This document shows positions 1-10,570 of a stretch of DNA of 64,000 bases, piece by piece. The DNA comes from Chelonoidis abingdonii. Taxonomy: Eukaryota; Chordata; Testudines; Testudinidae. Numbering within the stretch: position 1 is the stretch's first letter; each line of letters begins with the position of its first letter. Location of the stretch: NCBI RefSeq assembly GCF_003597395.2, contig NC_133770.1:208562536-208626535 (forward strand), written 5' to 3'. The notes beneath the pieces are model-generated. The model searched no databases. It was not told the origin of the DNA and was given only the letters and a program-made list of their open reading frames with translations. The translations under genes were made by a program, and so were the position numbers.

Positions 1-185
1 GGGCCCCATCCTCCCTGATTGAACTAACCTCGTTATCTCTAGCTTGCTTGCTAGCATATATATACCTACCCCTGGAAATTTCCACTACCTGCGTCTGACG
101 AAGTGGGTATTCACCCACGAAAGCTCACGCTCCAAAACGTCTGTTAATCTATAAGGTGCCACAGGATTCTCTGCTGCTTTTAAAG
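1..185 (+). mobile_element. Penelope-like element 3' end, family B
   Basis: Truncated by the window edge. It ends in the PLE tail (…ataaggtgccacaggattct…) that recurs at 5970-6254, 21155-21350 and 21467-21566. Positions 95-132 hold a hammerhead-like core: CTGACGA, one extra A, a GTGGGT/ACCCAC stem with an ATTC loop, GAAA, and a GC-TCAC-GC mini-stem followed by TC. The family is assigned from the linked GIY-YIG relic in the related copy at 17854-18580. It lies in a PIEZO2-type intron. Confidence 0.7.
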
Positions 186-644
186 TTTCAGAGTGGTAGC
201 TGTGTGTTTGAAGCACAGCTTGGTGAAAGTTGATGGCTTCATTTGGCAAGGAACTGAGCAAACCTTTAGGTTTTTTTAGTTTGGGTTCATATGGTTTCAT
301 GCCTTCTGTTTGAGAAGAAAGTTCAAATGAACCTGCCCGGTGTTGCCTCATTTGGGATTGGGAACATGCCAAACCCCACAGAGTTTTGCAAGGTTTTCAC
401 CCCAAGCCCTAAAATACCCAGCTTCACTTGAAACGTACCTGCATGTTTGCCTGAAACTCAACCCAGTTCCAATCAAATCCCAGCCCAATTTTGACTAAAA
501 ATGTTCATGAAACTTGTCCTGAATTAGGGTTTGTCATGAGCCATGAAAGAGGTCATTATTTATTCAGACATGGGTTCATATTAAAACTGATGAACACTGA
601 TGAACACACGGTAAGTTTTACCATGTGACTGTTCTTTATTGCAG
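186..644. other. Intron sequence, no recognised feature
   Basis: Intron upstream of the first visible PIEZO2-type exon. It ends in the acceptor ttgcag at 639-644. I see no coding exon or clear repeat here. Confidence 0.6.
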
Positions 645-833
645 AGATACCCCCAGCCAAGAGGCCAGAAGAAAAAGAAAGTTGTAAAGTATGGAATGGG
701 TGGCATGATCGTTGTCTTGCTGATTTGTATTGTCTGGTTTCCTCTGCTCTTCATGTCTTTAGTCAAATCTGTTGCAGGCGTCACCAACAGGCCTCTTGAT
801 GTATCAATCACAATTACCCTCGGAGGTTATCAG
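645..833 (+). CDS. PIEZO2: PIEZO2-type exon: outer pore helix and start of cap
   Basis: 63 codons, phase 0 at both ends. Acceptor ttgcag precedes RYPQPRGQKKKK and donor gtaaat follows LGGYQ. A basic stretch leads into a hydrophobic helix (MIVVLLICIVWFPLLF) and then the conserved linker into the cap (PLDVSITITLGGYQ). The sequence is very close to vertebrate PIEZO2. An in-frame upstream TTG lies in the intron acceptor and is not a start. Confidence 0.95.
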
Positions 834-2192
834 GTAAATGACAAAAAGAAAAGTCAATTATTGCCCTATATTTCTTTGTGCTATATTATTCTTTACATGG
901 GGCTACTGGAGTTACTGGATGAAACTCTGTCAAGTGAGTTATGCAGGAGGTCAGACTAGGTGAGCTCTCCCACTAACATACAGTGGCTATACGAGCCATC
1001 TGTAAGATGGTCAGTGTAGACGTGGTCTAACATTTATTCTCTGTCAAGTGCTGATGCAATCTGGAAAGTGAAACGAATGTAAACAACCTGAGTCAGATAT
1101 TTGGGTGATCATTCCATATTTATCTTATCTATTTCACTGGGGCCTACTTTTGTGCTAGCTGGCCAATTTCAGGGTCAAATTAGATTTTGAAAGAGCCCAG
1201 CTAGCAATGTAGATTGTAGGCACACCTCCATTTATCTCACTGAAAGTTGCTGGGACTTAGAAACCTGAGTGCCTTGGTCACTGTTGAAAATGAGATTTGG
1301 AGACAGATTTTTAAAGGAATTTAGGCACCTAATTCCTATTGAAATTAGCGGAAGTTAGGTGTCTAAATACTTTTACATACCTGCCCCCCCAGGCTCCTAA
1401 ATCAGTGAGGTAAGCAAATCAGTGCCGAAATACCTTTAAAAATCTGGGCCTAAATCACCTTTGAAAATGGGACATAGACTTCTAAGTACCTTAAGAACTA
1501 AAATTTTACCCTACATTTCCCAGGAAAGGGGTTACGGGTGAGATGAATGATCAGAGAGGCCATTTTGGCTTTGCCTTTCTTAGGAACGAGTCTCATGGCC
1601 ATTTGTGAAGCTTTACAAAATGTTGTTTCCAGATTAAAATATGCTGTGAGGCACTTGTAGCATTTACAGAAATGAACCCAAAAGATTACCAAACTGAATG
1701 TTTACTTGGAACATTCACAAACAGTCACAGGAATTCACTTCTCTGAGGGAGTAAATCTAAAATGACAGCTGTCAGAAGTGTGACAGCGCATACAGAATAG
1801 CCTCCGTTTGTTCTCTCATTCACATTTGCTCAGACCAATGCATATGGATGTTTGCCTGAAAGAAATTTCAGATGATGGAATTTCCACACATTTCTGGGTG
1901 GGATTGCTTAAAATTAGAACTATTTTGGAACAAAACATGGTGAAATGTTTTGATTTAGGGATTATTTTTCCCCCACAAAATTGGACCATTTAAGAAAATT
2001 TGCCAAGAAATTCAGAGCTTCAGTTCTGGAAGATTTTAGATCTCATCTGTGACCTTTTCTCCCATCCCTCAGAATCTCTCCTATGGCACCGAGGACCAAC
2101 ATAGTCTTAGACTGAAATTCACAGAATGTTTTATTTTTAATATAGAAACAGAATGAAATACATTTGACAAGGATGTGTTTTTTATTTTCCAG
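834..2192. other. Intron; possible ancient repeat at 1310-1460
   Basis: Intron between PIEZO2-type exons 1 and 2 of the window. About 1310-1460 has the pattern ttaggcacctaa … taaaaatctgggcctaa, which I know as an old interspersed repeat of turtles, crocodilians and birds. No coding exon is seen otherwise. Confidence 0.4.
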
Positions 2193-2285
2193 CCTATTTT
2201 TACAATGAGTGCTCAGCAGAACCAGCTCAAGGATTTGAATCAAACTGAGTATGATTCGTTTCAAAGAGAATATTCGGGTAATACT
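2193..2285 (+). CDS. PIEZO2: PIEZO2-type exon: cap domain, part 1
   Basis: 31 codons, phase 0 at both ends, between acceptor ttccag and donor gtaagt. It begins with the family motif PIFTMSAQQ. The rest (QTEYDSFQREYSGNT) is poorly conserved against mammalian PIEZO2 as I remember it. It has a possible N-glycosylation site (NQT). The exon was found by splice signals and homology, since no long ORF covers it. Confidence 0.9.
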
Positions 2286-2491
2286 GTAAGTAAAATGTGG
2301 AATGTTTCATCATTTTAAGAATTTGTGTGTATACATCCAGTGTATTCTGATTGGCCAAGTCATTCTGTTCAATTTCCTTTGGGTGACAATAAGGGATCAA
2401 TAGCGCTGGCCTTATTAAGATGATTGGTTCCATTGAATTTGTCTGAAATAAGGATTACTTACATGAATAAGAGCTTCAAGAGTAAGACCTT

Positions 2492-2625
2492 TAAGGGTAT
2501 GTTTACATTACAATAAAATACCTGCAGCTGGCCCGGGTCAGCTGACTTGGGCTTCTGGGACTATACAATTGCAGTGTATACATTCGAGCTAGGGCTGGAT
2601 CCCAGCTCTGGGACCCTCCCTAAGA
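2492..2625 (+). repeat. Half copy of a palindromic MITE
   Basis: It starts agggtatgtttacatta and continues through cagctggcccgggtcagctgac to ctctgggaccctcc. It matches the first arm of the palindromic element at 25721-26208. Only one arm is present. Confidence 0.55.
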
Positions 2626-3716
2626 TAAACCCTGATTGTTTATCAGTAATCATTTCACTGAATAGTGTCTGCAAAGCTACTTTAGGTTTCTTTGGTAAGA
2701 GAAAAGCATTCAAAAGCAGCTCTTAAAGGCACTTGGTAGCTAGTTTTTCAGTAAGACTCTATTTCAAAGATGTGAAACACACTTTGCATTATATAATTAG
2801 CATTTCTAAAGCTATAAACACCATCAACATGCCTTCCCCTAAAACAAGCATGTTGCATCTTATGCCATGTTATATGCCAGCAGTTAGAACAAATATTTGT
2901 CCCATACTCACCTTCTTCTTTGGTAACAAGATTCTGCAGGCCCCATTCTTCTACGCAGAATTCCCCATTTTCACTTTGCGAAAAGTGTTGCTTATAGAAG
3001 CAGAAGGGACTTGGGGGGTAGAAATGTAAAATGCATTAATTTGGACTCTCCCTGATCCACCTCACCCACAGTAGAAGGGGAAACAAAGCCAATGTCAAAA
3101 GAAGATACCGCACAACATGGCCAGGGGTATCTTGGGCCTCCTGAATTCTACCTTGCACTTATAGAAAGCCTCAAGTTACCACGTGGTCCAATGGGATGTC
3201 TGGTAATCTACCTAGCACAGAATTTGTCAGATGAATTACATATAATGGTAGCCACTTGTGCTGTGTGGCGTCCCTGTGAACTTGTTTAAAGGAAGTTTGA
3301 GGTGCCACACAAAGCAAGTGGGGACTAGAGCTTATATTATCTCAAATTAAAATGTGTTCTGGGTAGCCCATTAGCTCAAATGTGTATTGAGGACCTCAGA
3401 AACAAAAGCATAGAATCTATATGCTTAATTTTATTCAGGCCCATTTTTGCAAATGTTTTCTACCAGGTTAGGTAGGTTTTTTTGTTTTTTTAAATCAGTT
3501 TCACTAGCAGTGCAATTTTTTTTTCCACATCATTGACTTCTAGTCTGGGCTGTATTTTGGGTAAACCTCTCTCCTCTTACCTGGTGCCTGAGGAAAACCA
3601 TCAGTGCAAATCACTAGACTCATAATTAGTAGTACACTCATAGTTCTGGCTGACGTGTAAGAATAGTTGTGTGTTTCATGTATGTTAAACTTTCCTTTCT
3701 CTTTTTGCATGTACAG
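2626..3716. other. Intron, no recognised feature
   Basis: Remaining intron between exons 2 and 3 of the window, with short chance ORFs only (for example 2733-3029). It ends in the polypyrimidine tract and acceptor at 3697-3716. Confidence 0.5.
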
Positions 3717-3889
3717 GGTGCTTTGCAGTTTCTAGAAAGCTATGGAAAAGAAGATATAACTGTAGCAGAACTAGAAGGGAATTCAAATTCATTGTGGACT
3801 ATCAGCCCTCCCAGTAGAAAGAAAATGATTCAAGGTCTCCGGGATTTTTCTGCTGAGTTCACTCTAGTTCTTTCATGGAGTATTCAAAG
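3717..3889 (+). CDS. PIEZO2: PIEZO2-type exon: cap domain, part 2
   Basis: 57 codons plus two bases (phase 0 in, 2 out). Acceptor gtacag, donor gtaatt. It encodes the best-kept cap segment (EDITVAELEGNSNSLWTISPP) and ends in SWSIQ plus AG, which forms Arg with the first base of the next exon. The stretch between PPSRKKMI and LSWSIQ is divergent. Confidence 0.94.
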
Positions 3890-4962
3890 GTAATTAGTAC
3901 GATGATATTGACAGATTGATTGTTGGGTAGGGCTGCTGGTTTAGTGGAAGTGTTTTGGATTGCCACTGTATGTGTGATGCGTTTATTTTCCCATCCAATT
4001 GTCTCATTCACCAGGTCAGGAAGGCAGAGGGGGTGGCTGGGGAGGAGATGGGGAAGGGAATGATCTTTGTCACTCAACAGTGAGCCCTCCTGGCAACAAA
4101 AATTAGCATTCATGGATTTTAAAGGGGGTTTGCCTTGGAACCTCTGAGCAAGAATGTCCTTGGCCAGGCACTAGCACCTCCAAGGTGGAAACTATAAAAA
4201 GCAGGAATAAAATGATCTGAGAATCAGCATGGAAGAACCTAGGGGAAAAGCAAGTTCAAAGGTAGGACTATAGTGCTTGAGATTTTCTACCGATGAAATA
4301 TTTTTACCAAGCCTACTGCAGATCTTATTCAAACATGCAGTACTTTCAAGAGCACTTCGTTTGTGACTGTGCTGATATTTTAGCTTTGGTGACCAAAAGA
4401 CACTTTTAAAACAAGGTGCACACAGTATAGGCCAAGATTGTCAAAAGTGACTAGAGGTCTTGGCTTCCTCAGGTTTTGAGTGCCCAACCTGTAACACTTT
4501 GGAGATGCCTGATTTTCAGACAGTGTAGAGCATTTGCCCTCTGAAAATCCTGTAATTTTAAGGAGCCTCAGGTTGGACACCCAGAAACTGAAATCCTAAC
4601 CTAAATCTTCAAAGATAACCATTTATTTGGGATGCCCCAAAGGAGGTTAAGGGAAAAATATGAAAATCTCAACCTTAGGTTTTAAAAAACAATGAACAGA
4701 CTAATTGGAAATCTGCTTCAGATAACATGCTCATACTTACGTAAATTAAACACTTTGAAGGGCCAGGCCTTTGGAAAAACATTAGGTATAAGCAGATAAT
4801 TTAGTGGGGAAATGAAATTAAGGTACCAAAGAGAAACAATCAGCCCTCTTACTGAGGCTTTACACCCTCAAGAGCTATTGGCCGTACCTTTTATGCTGTA
4901 AGGAATTAAATAGCAGGACATGAGATGAAAAGCAGTTTTGTTCACTTCCTGAACATCTAGAG

Positions 4963-5621
4963 CAGGGGGGCTACATCGAGCCCACTGCTTCATTTCATCC
5001 AGTCCATGGCAAGTCTCCACGCCACGGGCCGGAAGTCCCAAGCCTCGACATCCCCCCATAGTACAGGGGGAAGCTAGGGATGCCAGGCCTTTAAAAGTCT
5101 GGTCAGCTCTGTGCACGACTGGCATGTCCCTGCGGCCCCTAAGAGCAGGGGCAGTCAGGGAAGTTCTGTGCACTGCCCCCACCCCTTGCGCAGAACCCCC
5201 GGCCCCTCTGCCTAGGGGCCAGATATGGCAGCCACTTCTGGAAGCAGCATGGAGCCCCAGTAGGCAGGGAGCCTGCCTTAGCCCCGCAGTGCCACCAACC
5301 GGGAGTCACCTGAGGTAAGCACCGCCTAGCCGGAGCCCTCACCAAGAACCTCCTCCCGAACTCCAAACCCGTTGGCCCTAGCCCAGAGCCCCCTCCAGCA
5401 CCCCAAATTCATCATCCCCAGCCCCAGCCAGAACCCAGAACCCAACCACCTGCCCCATCCCGTAGTCCCCTCCCGCTGCCTGAACTCCTCATTTCTGGCC
5501 CCACCCCTGAGCCTAGGGGAGGCCCCAAGCCTCTGCCCCTGCCACAGGGCTGTGTGTGGCCCATGACTGATATTTTCTGTGGGTCAGTGGCCCCGATAGA
5601 AAAAACGGTTCCCTACCCCTG
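4963..5621. mobile_element. hAT-type MITE with perfect 8-bp TSD
   Basis: Ends cagggg…cccctg are flanked by identical ATCTAGAG at 4955-4962 and 5622-5629. The interior is GC-rich with runs of cccagcccagagcccc. An 8-bp TSD with CAG…CTG ends is the hAT signature. There is no transposase. The ORFs on both strands inside it are compositional artefacts. Confidence 0.85.
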
Positions 5622-5782
5622 ATCTAGAGCCACTCTGAGCTAGGTAGAGACAATGCCTATTCCCTTCACTGGAGCTTGCATCCATTTACTCTAGCGCTCA
5701 TTTGCCCCCTGGTGTAGTCTTCCCTTCAACCTTTCCTACACTCCTGTAAGAGCCATGCTGGGGCTTGCACAGATTGCACATT

Positions 5783-5950
5783 AATAAGAACATAAGGCAG
5801 CCATACTGGGTCAGACCAAAGGTCCATCTAGCCCAGTATCCTGTTTTCCGACAGTGGCCAATGCCAGATGCTTCAGAGGGAATGAACAGAACAGGAAATC
5901 ATTCAGTGATCCATCCCCTGTCGCCCATTTCCAGCTTCTGGGAATTGTAA
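5783..5950 (-). mobile_element. CR1 LINE 3' end
   Basis: It begins with agaacataag at its 3' terminus, then the CR1 tail blocks gccatactgggtcagacc, ccatctagcccagtatcctg, ggccaatgccagatgc and gtgatccatcccctgtcgcc, as typical of turtle CR1. The 5' part is absent. A PLE inserted directly next to it. Confidence 0.9.
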
Positions 5951-5969
5951 TATCTAACCCTGATAAAAG

Positions 5970-6254
5970 CAGCAGAGAGTCCTGTGGCACCTTATAGACT
6001 AACAGACGTTTTGGAGCATGAGCTTTGGTGGGTGAATACCCACTTCGTCAGATGCATGTAGTGGAAATTTCCAGGGAAAGTTTCTTCATGAGGTTGATGG
6101 ATTTCCACTCCATATGGCTAAATGCAGTGCCTTGTATGGTGTCAAGTATCAGAGGGGTAGCCGTGTTAGTCTGGATCTGTAAAAGCAGCAGAGAGTCCTG
6201 TGGCACCTTATAGACTAACAGATGTTTTGGAGCATGAGCTTTCATGGGTGAATA
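5970..6254 (-). mobile_element. Penelope-like element, family B, with two end copies
   Basis: Read on the minus strand: a partial ribozyme-like segment and tail (6254-6146), a short piece of body (about 6145-6060), then a second complete ribozyme-like segment and tail (6059-5970). This is the end repeat-body-end repeat plan expected of PLEs, with most of the body deleted. CCCTGATAAAAG occurs at 5958-5969 and 6255-6266 and is a likely 12-bp TSD. In the complete copy the conserved GAAA has become CAAA. Confidence 0.75.
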
Positions 6255-6269
6255 CCCTGATAAAAGAAT

Positions 6270-7972
6270 CATGTAGGTGGACACCTGGGCTCCTATCATA
6301 ACAGCTGTCCCTTCACAGCCACGTTACTAGGAATTGTGTACATAACTCAAAAACAAACATTGGGCCCATAATAAATAAGAGACTTTATTTAAGATTAAAA
6401 ATGATTTAATTAGACCTTTTTTGTTACTGTGGTAGGATAGTCTGTTATCCAGCGGAAATATCGCTCCCTCCTTTATTCAGAGCTAGTCCATTTTTAATAC
6501 TCCTCAACTAATCCATCAGTTATGTTTGTTTAATTAAAAACAGTAATAAATTGGATCAAAAATTGGATCTTTCATCGTTGGGAAGCAGTGGACTATATAG
6601 TAAGTGTGACTGAATATTACATGATTAACATTTACCACAGTGGAGTCCAAGTTTGGTCAGCCTGAAGGCCAATCACCTGATTTTAAGAATGTCAGGGGAC
6701 CACAAGTCAGAGGACACATGCAAGTCCACTGTTGGGGATTCTCCCAGCATTGAGGAGTCTCCAGCCGGCAGAGAGCTGACACAGCCAGCTCCTACTCCCT
6801 CCGTGCAGTCCCTGGCACAAAGGGGATATGGAGAGAAAGGAGGGGCTGCAGCTGATTTGCACTGCATTCCAGCTATCTACAGCTGCCATATGCGCTAATG
6901 AGGGCTGTTGCCAGCTGATAGAGGTTAGAACAGTCACTAGGCTGCTCTAATTTGGGCTGGGACTGAGAATCGGAACTGTTATAATTGGCTGTTGATTTTC
7001 AGCTTCTCCTTCCCCGCCCCCCCAAGCTATCCTCAGTGATTGGAGTGTGGCAGCGAGGAGATGGAGAGGGTGGCCTGCCTTTGCTAGATGCTCCCCTAGG
7101 CTCACATAGAGCCAGTTAAGCTCCCATACTACTCTCCCTGGAGTTCCCACAGCCCACAAAGGAAGGAGGCAATGGAGCAGCCACAACTACCCTCCTCTCT
7201 GTCCTGTGATAGTCAGCAGGGCAGCTGCTGAGCAGCCGGACAGAACCTGACTCACGCCATCGGTGCCATAGTGTTTGCAACGGACGTGGTGGGAGGGAGC
7301 TGGGAAAGCAGTGCCCTCATCCATCTCCCCATGGCACACAAGGCTGACTCAGGCACTTCCATTTAAAAATCACCAGGGGGAATGTGTTTTCTGTTCATAG
7401 TCGAATATGCATTTTCATCTTATCTTAAGGGCCCGAAGAGCCTCAGCCTAGACTCCCTGATTTATAAGTGGTGTAAGAGGGAAAGGATGAATACCATGTT
7501 CTTATTTCATTTGTACATGAGCCCACTGATAATGAAAGGCTTTAGAATCACTTAGAGAGCGTTTGTAGCTGAAGTTGTGGTTAGCCAGGCAACAAGGTGT
7601 CATGCCGTCTGCAAAGGCCAGTGTCTGGCCTCTGTGTTCAAAAGCAAGCCATCTGGCAGGTTTCTGTGTAAGGCTTCTATTTTGACTTTGATGCAGGAAG
7701 TAAAATTATAGTCACATTGTACAATCAAAAATTGTCTCTAAACCATAAAGCCATCATCAATAATGACAGAGTGGGGGTTAGGCCACTACACATACACTAG
7801 GGGGTCCACATGCTGTATCAGTAGCCTGATGCTTGACAGGATACTGTGGAAGAGTCACCAACACTATGCAGATAGACTAGCAACCCCACATCAGCTAAGC
7901 ACAGCTCAGAGGACTGAGTGTTGTGTGGTATTGAGCTTCACTATCTGTTTTCTTTTTCATTTATTATTATAG
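6270..7972. other. Intron, no recognised feature
   Basis: Intron sequence up to the acceptor at 7972. ORFs near 6653-7186 overlap on both strands and show no family or splice support. Confidence 0.5.
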
Positions 7973-8092
7973 AAACCTCTCTCTTGGTGCAAAAGCAGAA
8001 ATAGCATCGGATAAGCTTTCCTGTAACCTACTGAACAAAACTAGAGAAAATATCGCTACAATGATGTCTGGGGATGACACGGTAAAGAAGGT
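7973..8092 (+). CDS. PIEZO2: PIEZO2-type exon: cap domain, part 3
   Basis: One base completing Arg, 39 codons, then GT of a split Val. Acceptor attatag; the consensus donor gtaagt at 8093 is preferred over the gt two bases upstream, because only it keeps the frame into the next exon. It encodes NLSLGAKAEIASDKLS, close to PIEZO2, then a divergent tail (SGDDTVKK). Sequons: NLS and NKT. Confidence 0.92.
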
Positions 8093-8550
8093 GTAAGTTA
8101 TGTTCTTGACTTGTTCATACAGATGTTTCTCTTAAAGCAGATTAAGCAAATAACTAACTGGTGCACAGTTGGGTTATCTAGAATGTAATCTCTTAGCACA
8201 GCATATACTATAAAACTGAAACATACTTCACTGAGTGCATAGCAAAATGGACAGTCACCACCCAAGTGAGTACATTACTCAAAGCTCTGAGTGCGGACCA
8301 CACCTTGCACCGCCATCACAGTGGTAGCTGTGAGAGAAATTGTGTTCTCTAGCACACTCGGGGAGGGGGAGCATGTATGGATAGTGCAGCATACTGTGTC
8401 CTCCTCGCCAACTCCACTTTCCTGGCAACAAGAATTGGTAGAGCCCCTGGCTTTTGCACAGAGACTACAAAGGGGTGAAAATTCCTAGCACCTACACAAA
8501 GGCCAAGGACATTCTAGCCCTATACTAATAAATATTACTTCAAAGGTAAT

Positions 8551-9185
8551 ATGCAGTGCTGGTGTAGCTGTGTCAGTCCCAAGATATTTGAGAAACAAGG
8601 TGGGTTAGGTGATATCTTTTATGCACGAATGGTGAGCAAGACAAGCTTTCCAGCCACACAGAGCTCTTCTTCTGGTCTGGGAAACTTAATCAGAGTGTCA
8701 CAGCTAAACACAAGTTGGAACAGATTGTTTAGCATAAATAGTTAACACACCTTTCAAAGGACCATTCAAGGTGAAGTGGCCCTTTAATACCCCTGCAGTC
8801 ATAGGGAGGAAAGGAAAGAGGAGGAGGAAAGAGAGAAAAAGCAGCTAAGGAGGGAGGGAAGTTGTTAATGGGTTATAGATTATGGTAATCAGCCAAAAAT
8901 CCAGGGTCTCTGTTCAGTCCATGATTTTTAGCGTCTAGCAAAGTTATGAATTTAAATTCCCAGGCTTGTCTTTTGAAAGTGTTGTGCGGGTTTTCTGTGA
9001 AGATAAAGACTGATAGGTCAGACATAGAGTGATCACTAAATGCCTCAAATGCAACTATGTGGGTGAAACCAGACAATTGCTACGTTCTCAAATGAACTCT
9101 CACAGAAAAATAATCAAAGGCAAAAACACAGTGTCACCTGTGGGTGAATACTTTTCACAAAGTGATCACTCTGTATCACTGCAGT
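8551..9185 (-). mobile_element. Penelope-like element, family C, with 5' inversion
   Basis: 8551-9037 carries the 3' part on the minus strand: C-terminal coding (8873-9032, …TFKRQAWEFKFITLLDAKNHGLNRD…NL stop) and the 3' tail with a decayed ribozyme-like motif at about 8642-8680. From 9038 to 9182 the preceding part of the same element lies on the plus strand, reading KCLKCNYVGETRQLLRSQ and MNSHRKI without a stop, a GIY-YIG endonuclease signature (NYVGETRQ). The arms meet around 9037 and share only the QSDHS region. The element is intronic. Confidence 0.75.
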
Positions 9186-9189
9186 GTTT

Positions 9190-9998
9190 TTAACATAGAC
9201 CTACCCTAAGACTCCAGGAATGTCACTCTGAAGCCTACAATGTCTGTTGAGTCAGTGCAAAACAACAGAAACAGCTACATGCATGGTTGAGAGCTCTTTT
9301 TCTTCAGAATGTATGTAGGTCTATTGCATAGATATATGGCTGCATGTAGGTCTATACTGTATGTCTTTGCATTCTTTTAAATATTTTATTTCTCATACTT
9401 TTTAAAGAAAGGCATTTCCTGGAGGGTGTGGATCTGTTTGAGGCAAGAAGTAGATGATGTATTTGTAATTCCTGTTCTCAGAAGGCAGTAATTTTATAAA
9501 AGATACACCCACTTCCACATGTTCTTCCCCACACTTAGCACTAGCTGAACACTGTACTATTCTGAGATTATAAACATTTCCATCAATGTGCTTTATTTAT
9601 TTATCAAGTGATGGTGTGTCACCTCTCTCCTTCTTGATGGTGTGATACAACATTTTTGTTTAAGTGGGAAAACAAAGGAATGCATTCCCTGGTCCCTCAC
9701 TCCTCCCTGTGTGCACATATAGCCAGCATTCATGGTTGATGACTGGTGAATGGGGAAATTTTGAATGGAACGCTTTGTTAAAGTATTGGCAGAACATCTC
9801 TGGTAAGTCCATCAAAGTCAATGGAGTGACACTGGTTCAAAGCTGATGTGAGATCAGAATCCAGTCCAAAAATTACAGCAAAGTACTCTCCTTCTTCAAA
9901 CTGGAATCATATTCTACAGCTGCCCCAAAAGGGATGTCCAAGTGAATTTACAAAGATACAAAAATCAGGAATTATTTGCTGTCACATTTTTCTTGCAG
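9190..9998. other. Intron, no recognised feature
   Basis: AT-rich intron up to the acceptor at 9998. No coding exon or clear repeat is seen. Confidence 0.5.
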
Positions 9999-10078
9999 GA
10001 TGCTAGAAATGATGTTTCCATACTATATCAAGGCACCTAGTGATTCTCTGGCAAAACCCATAAAGCAGCTATGGAAAG
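9999..10078 (+). CDS. PIEZO2: PIEZO2-type exon: cap domain, part 4
   Basis: 80 nt: one base completing Val, 26 codons, one base of a split Glu. Acceptor cttgcag, donor gtacgt. It encodes MLEMMFPYYIKAPSDS and KPIKQLWK, corresponding to the PYYVKAPSDS…KPIKQL block of PIEZO2. It is too short to stand out as an ORF. Confidence 0.92.
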
Positions 10079-10329
10079 GTACGTCTTCAAGCTGTGATTA
10101 TCATTGTGAATTCTTTTTTTCATTGTAAAACACACAAGGCTGTTTAGGTAATAATGGGACTGTGTCAAGGACTGTTGCGTTGCTGCTCTGCTCTGTTGTA
10201 CCTATTGTGTGGGTAAAAGGAGGATATCGAGCTCCAGAGCTATCGACCCAGCTCCTTTCACACAAGAAAACCCCTCAAAGCTTTGTTTAAATACTTAGCA
10301 CTTCTATAGAATGTTTTAGCTGAGGGTCT

Positions 10330-10430
10330 GAAAGCACTGTGCCGAAGGTGTGTAAGCGTTGTTTATCCCCATTTTTTTGAGATGGGAAAATGGAGGCACG
10401 GAGAATCTAATAGCAACATTTTAAAGCGAT
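10330..10430 (-). repeat. MIR/CORE-SINE-like relic
   Basis: tatccccattttttt followed by tggaggcacggagaatct resembles the inverse of the MIR 3' core. It is short and diverged. Confidence 0.4.
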
Positions 10431-10477
10431 GATACCTGAACTCAGTCATCAAAATTCATAGTTAGGCATCCTCGTGG

Positions 10478-10570
10478 GCTTTCATTTATTATTATTATAA
10501 TCATTAGTATTAGCATTATGGTAGATCTAATCAAGAATCAGGGCCCCTTAGTGTTAGGCCTTGTACAAAC
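10478..10570 (+). repeat. Ancient amniote interspersed repeat
   Basis: A tattattattataatcatt run, then cagggccccttagtgttaggc and cttgtacaaacaagtaag. The same block order occurs at 25184-25305 and, reversed, at 46315-46430. I believe it derives from an old LINE (L3/CR1-like) 3' end. Confidence 0.45.

Noticed and set aside
639..959. 106-residue protein starting at 639
   Set aside because: The frame starts in an intron acceptor and runs past the donor at 834; only 645-833 is coding, as a PIEZO2-type exon.
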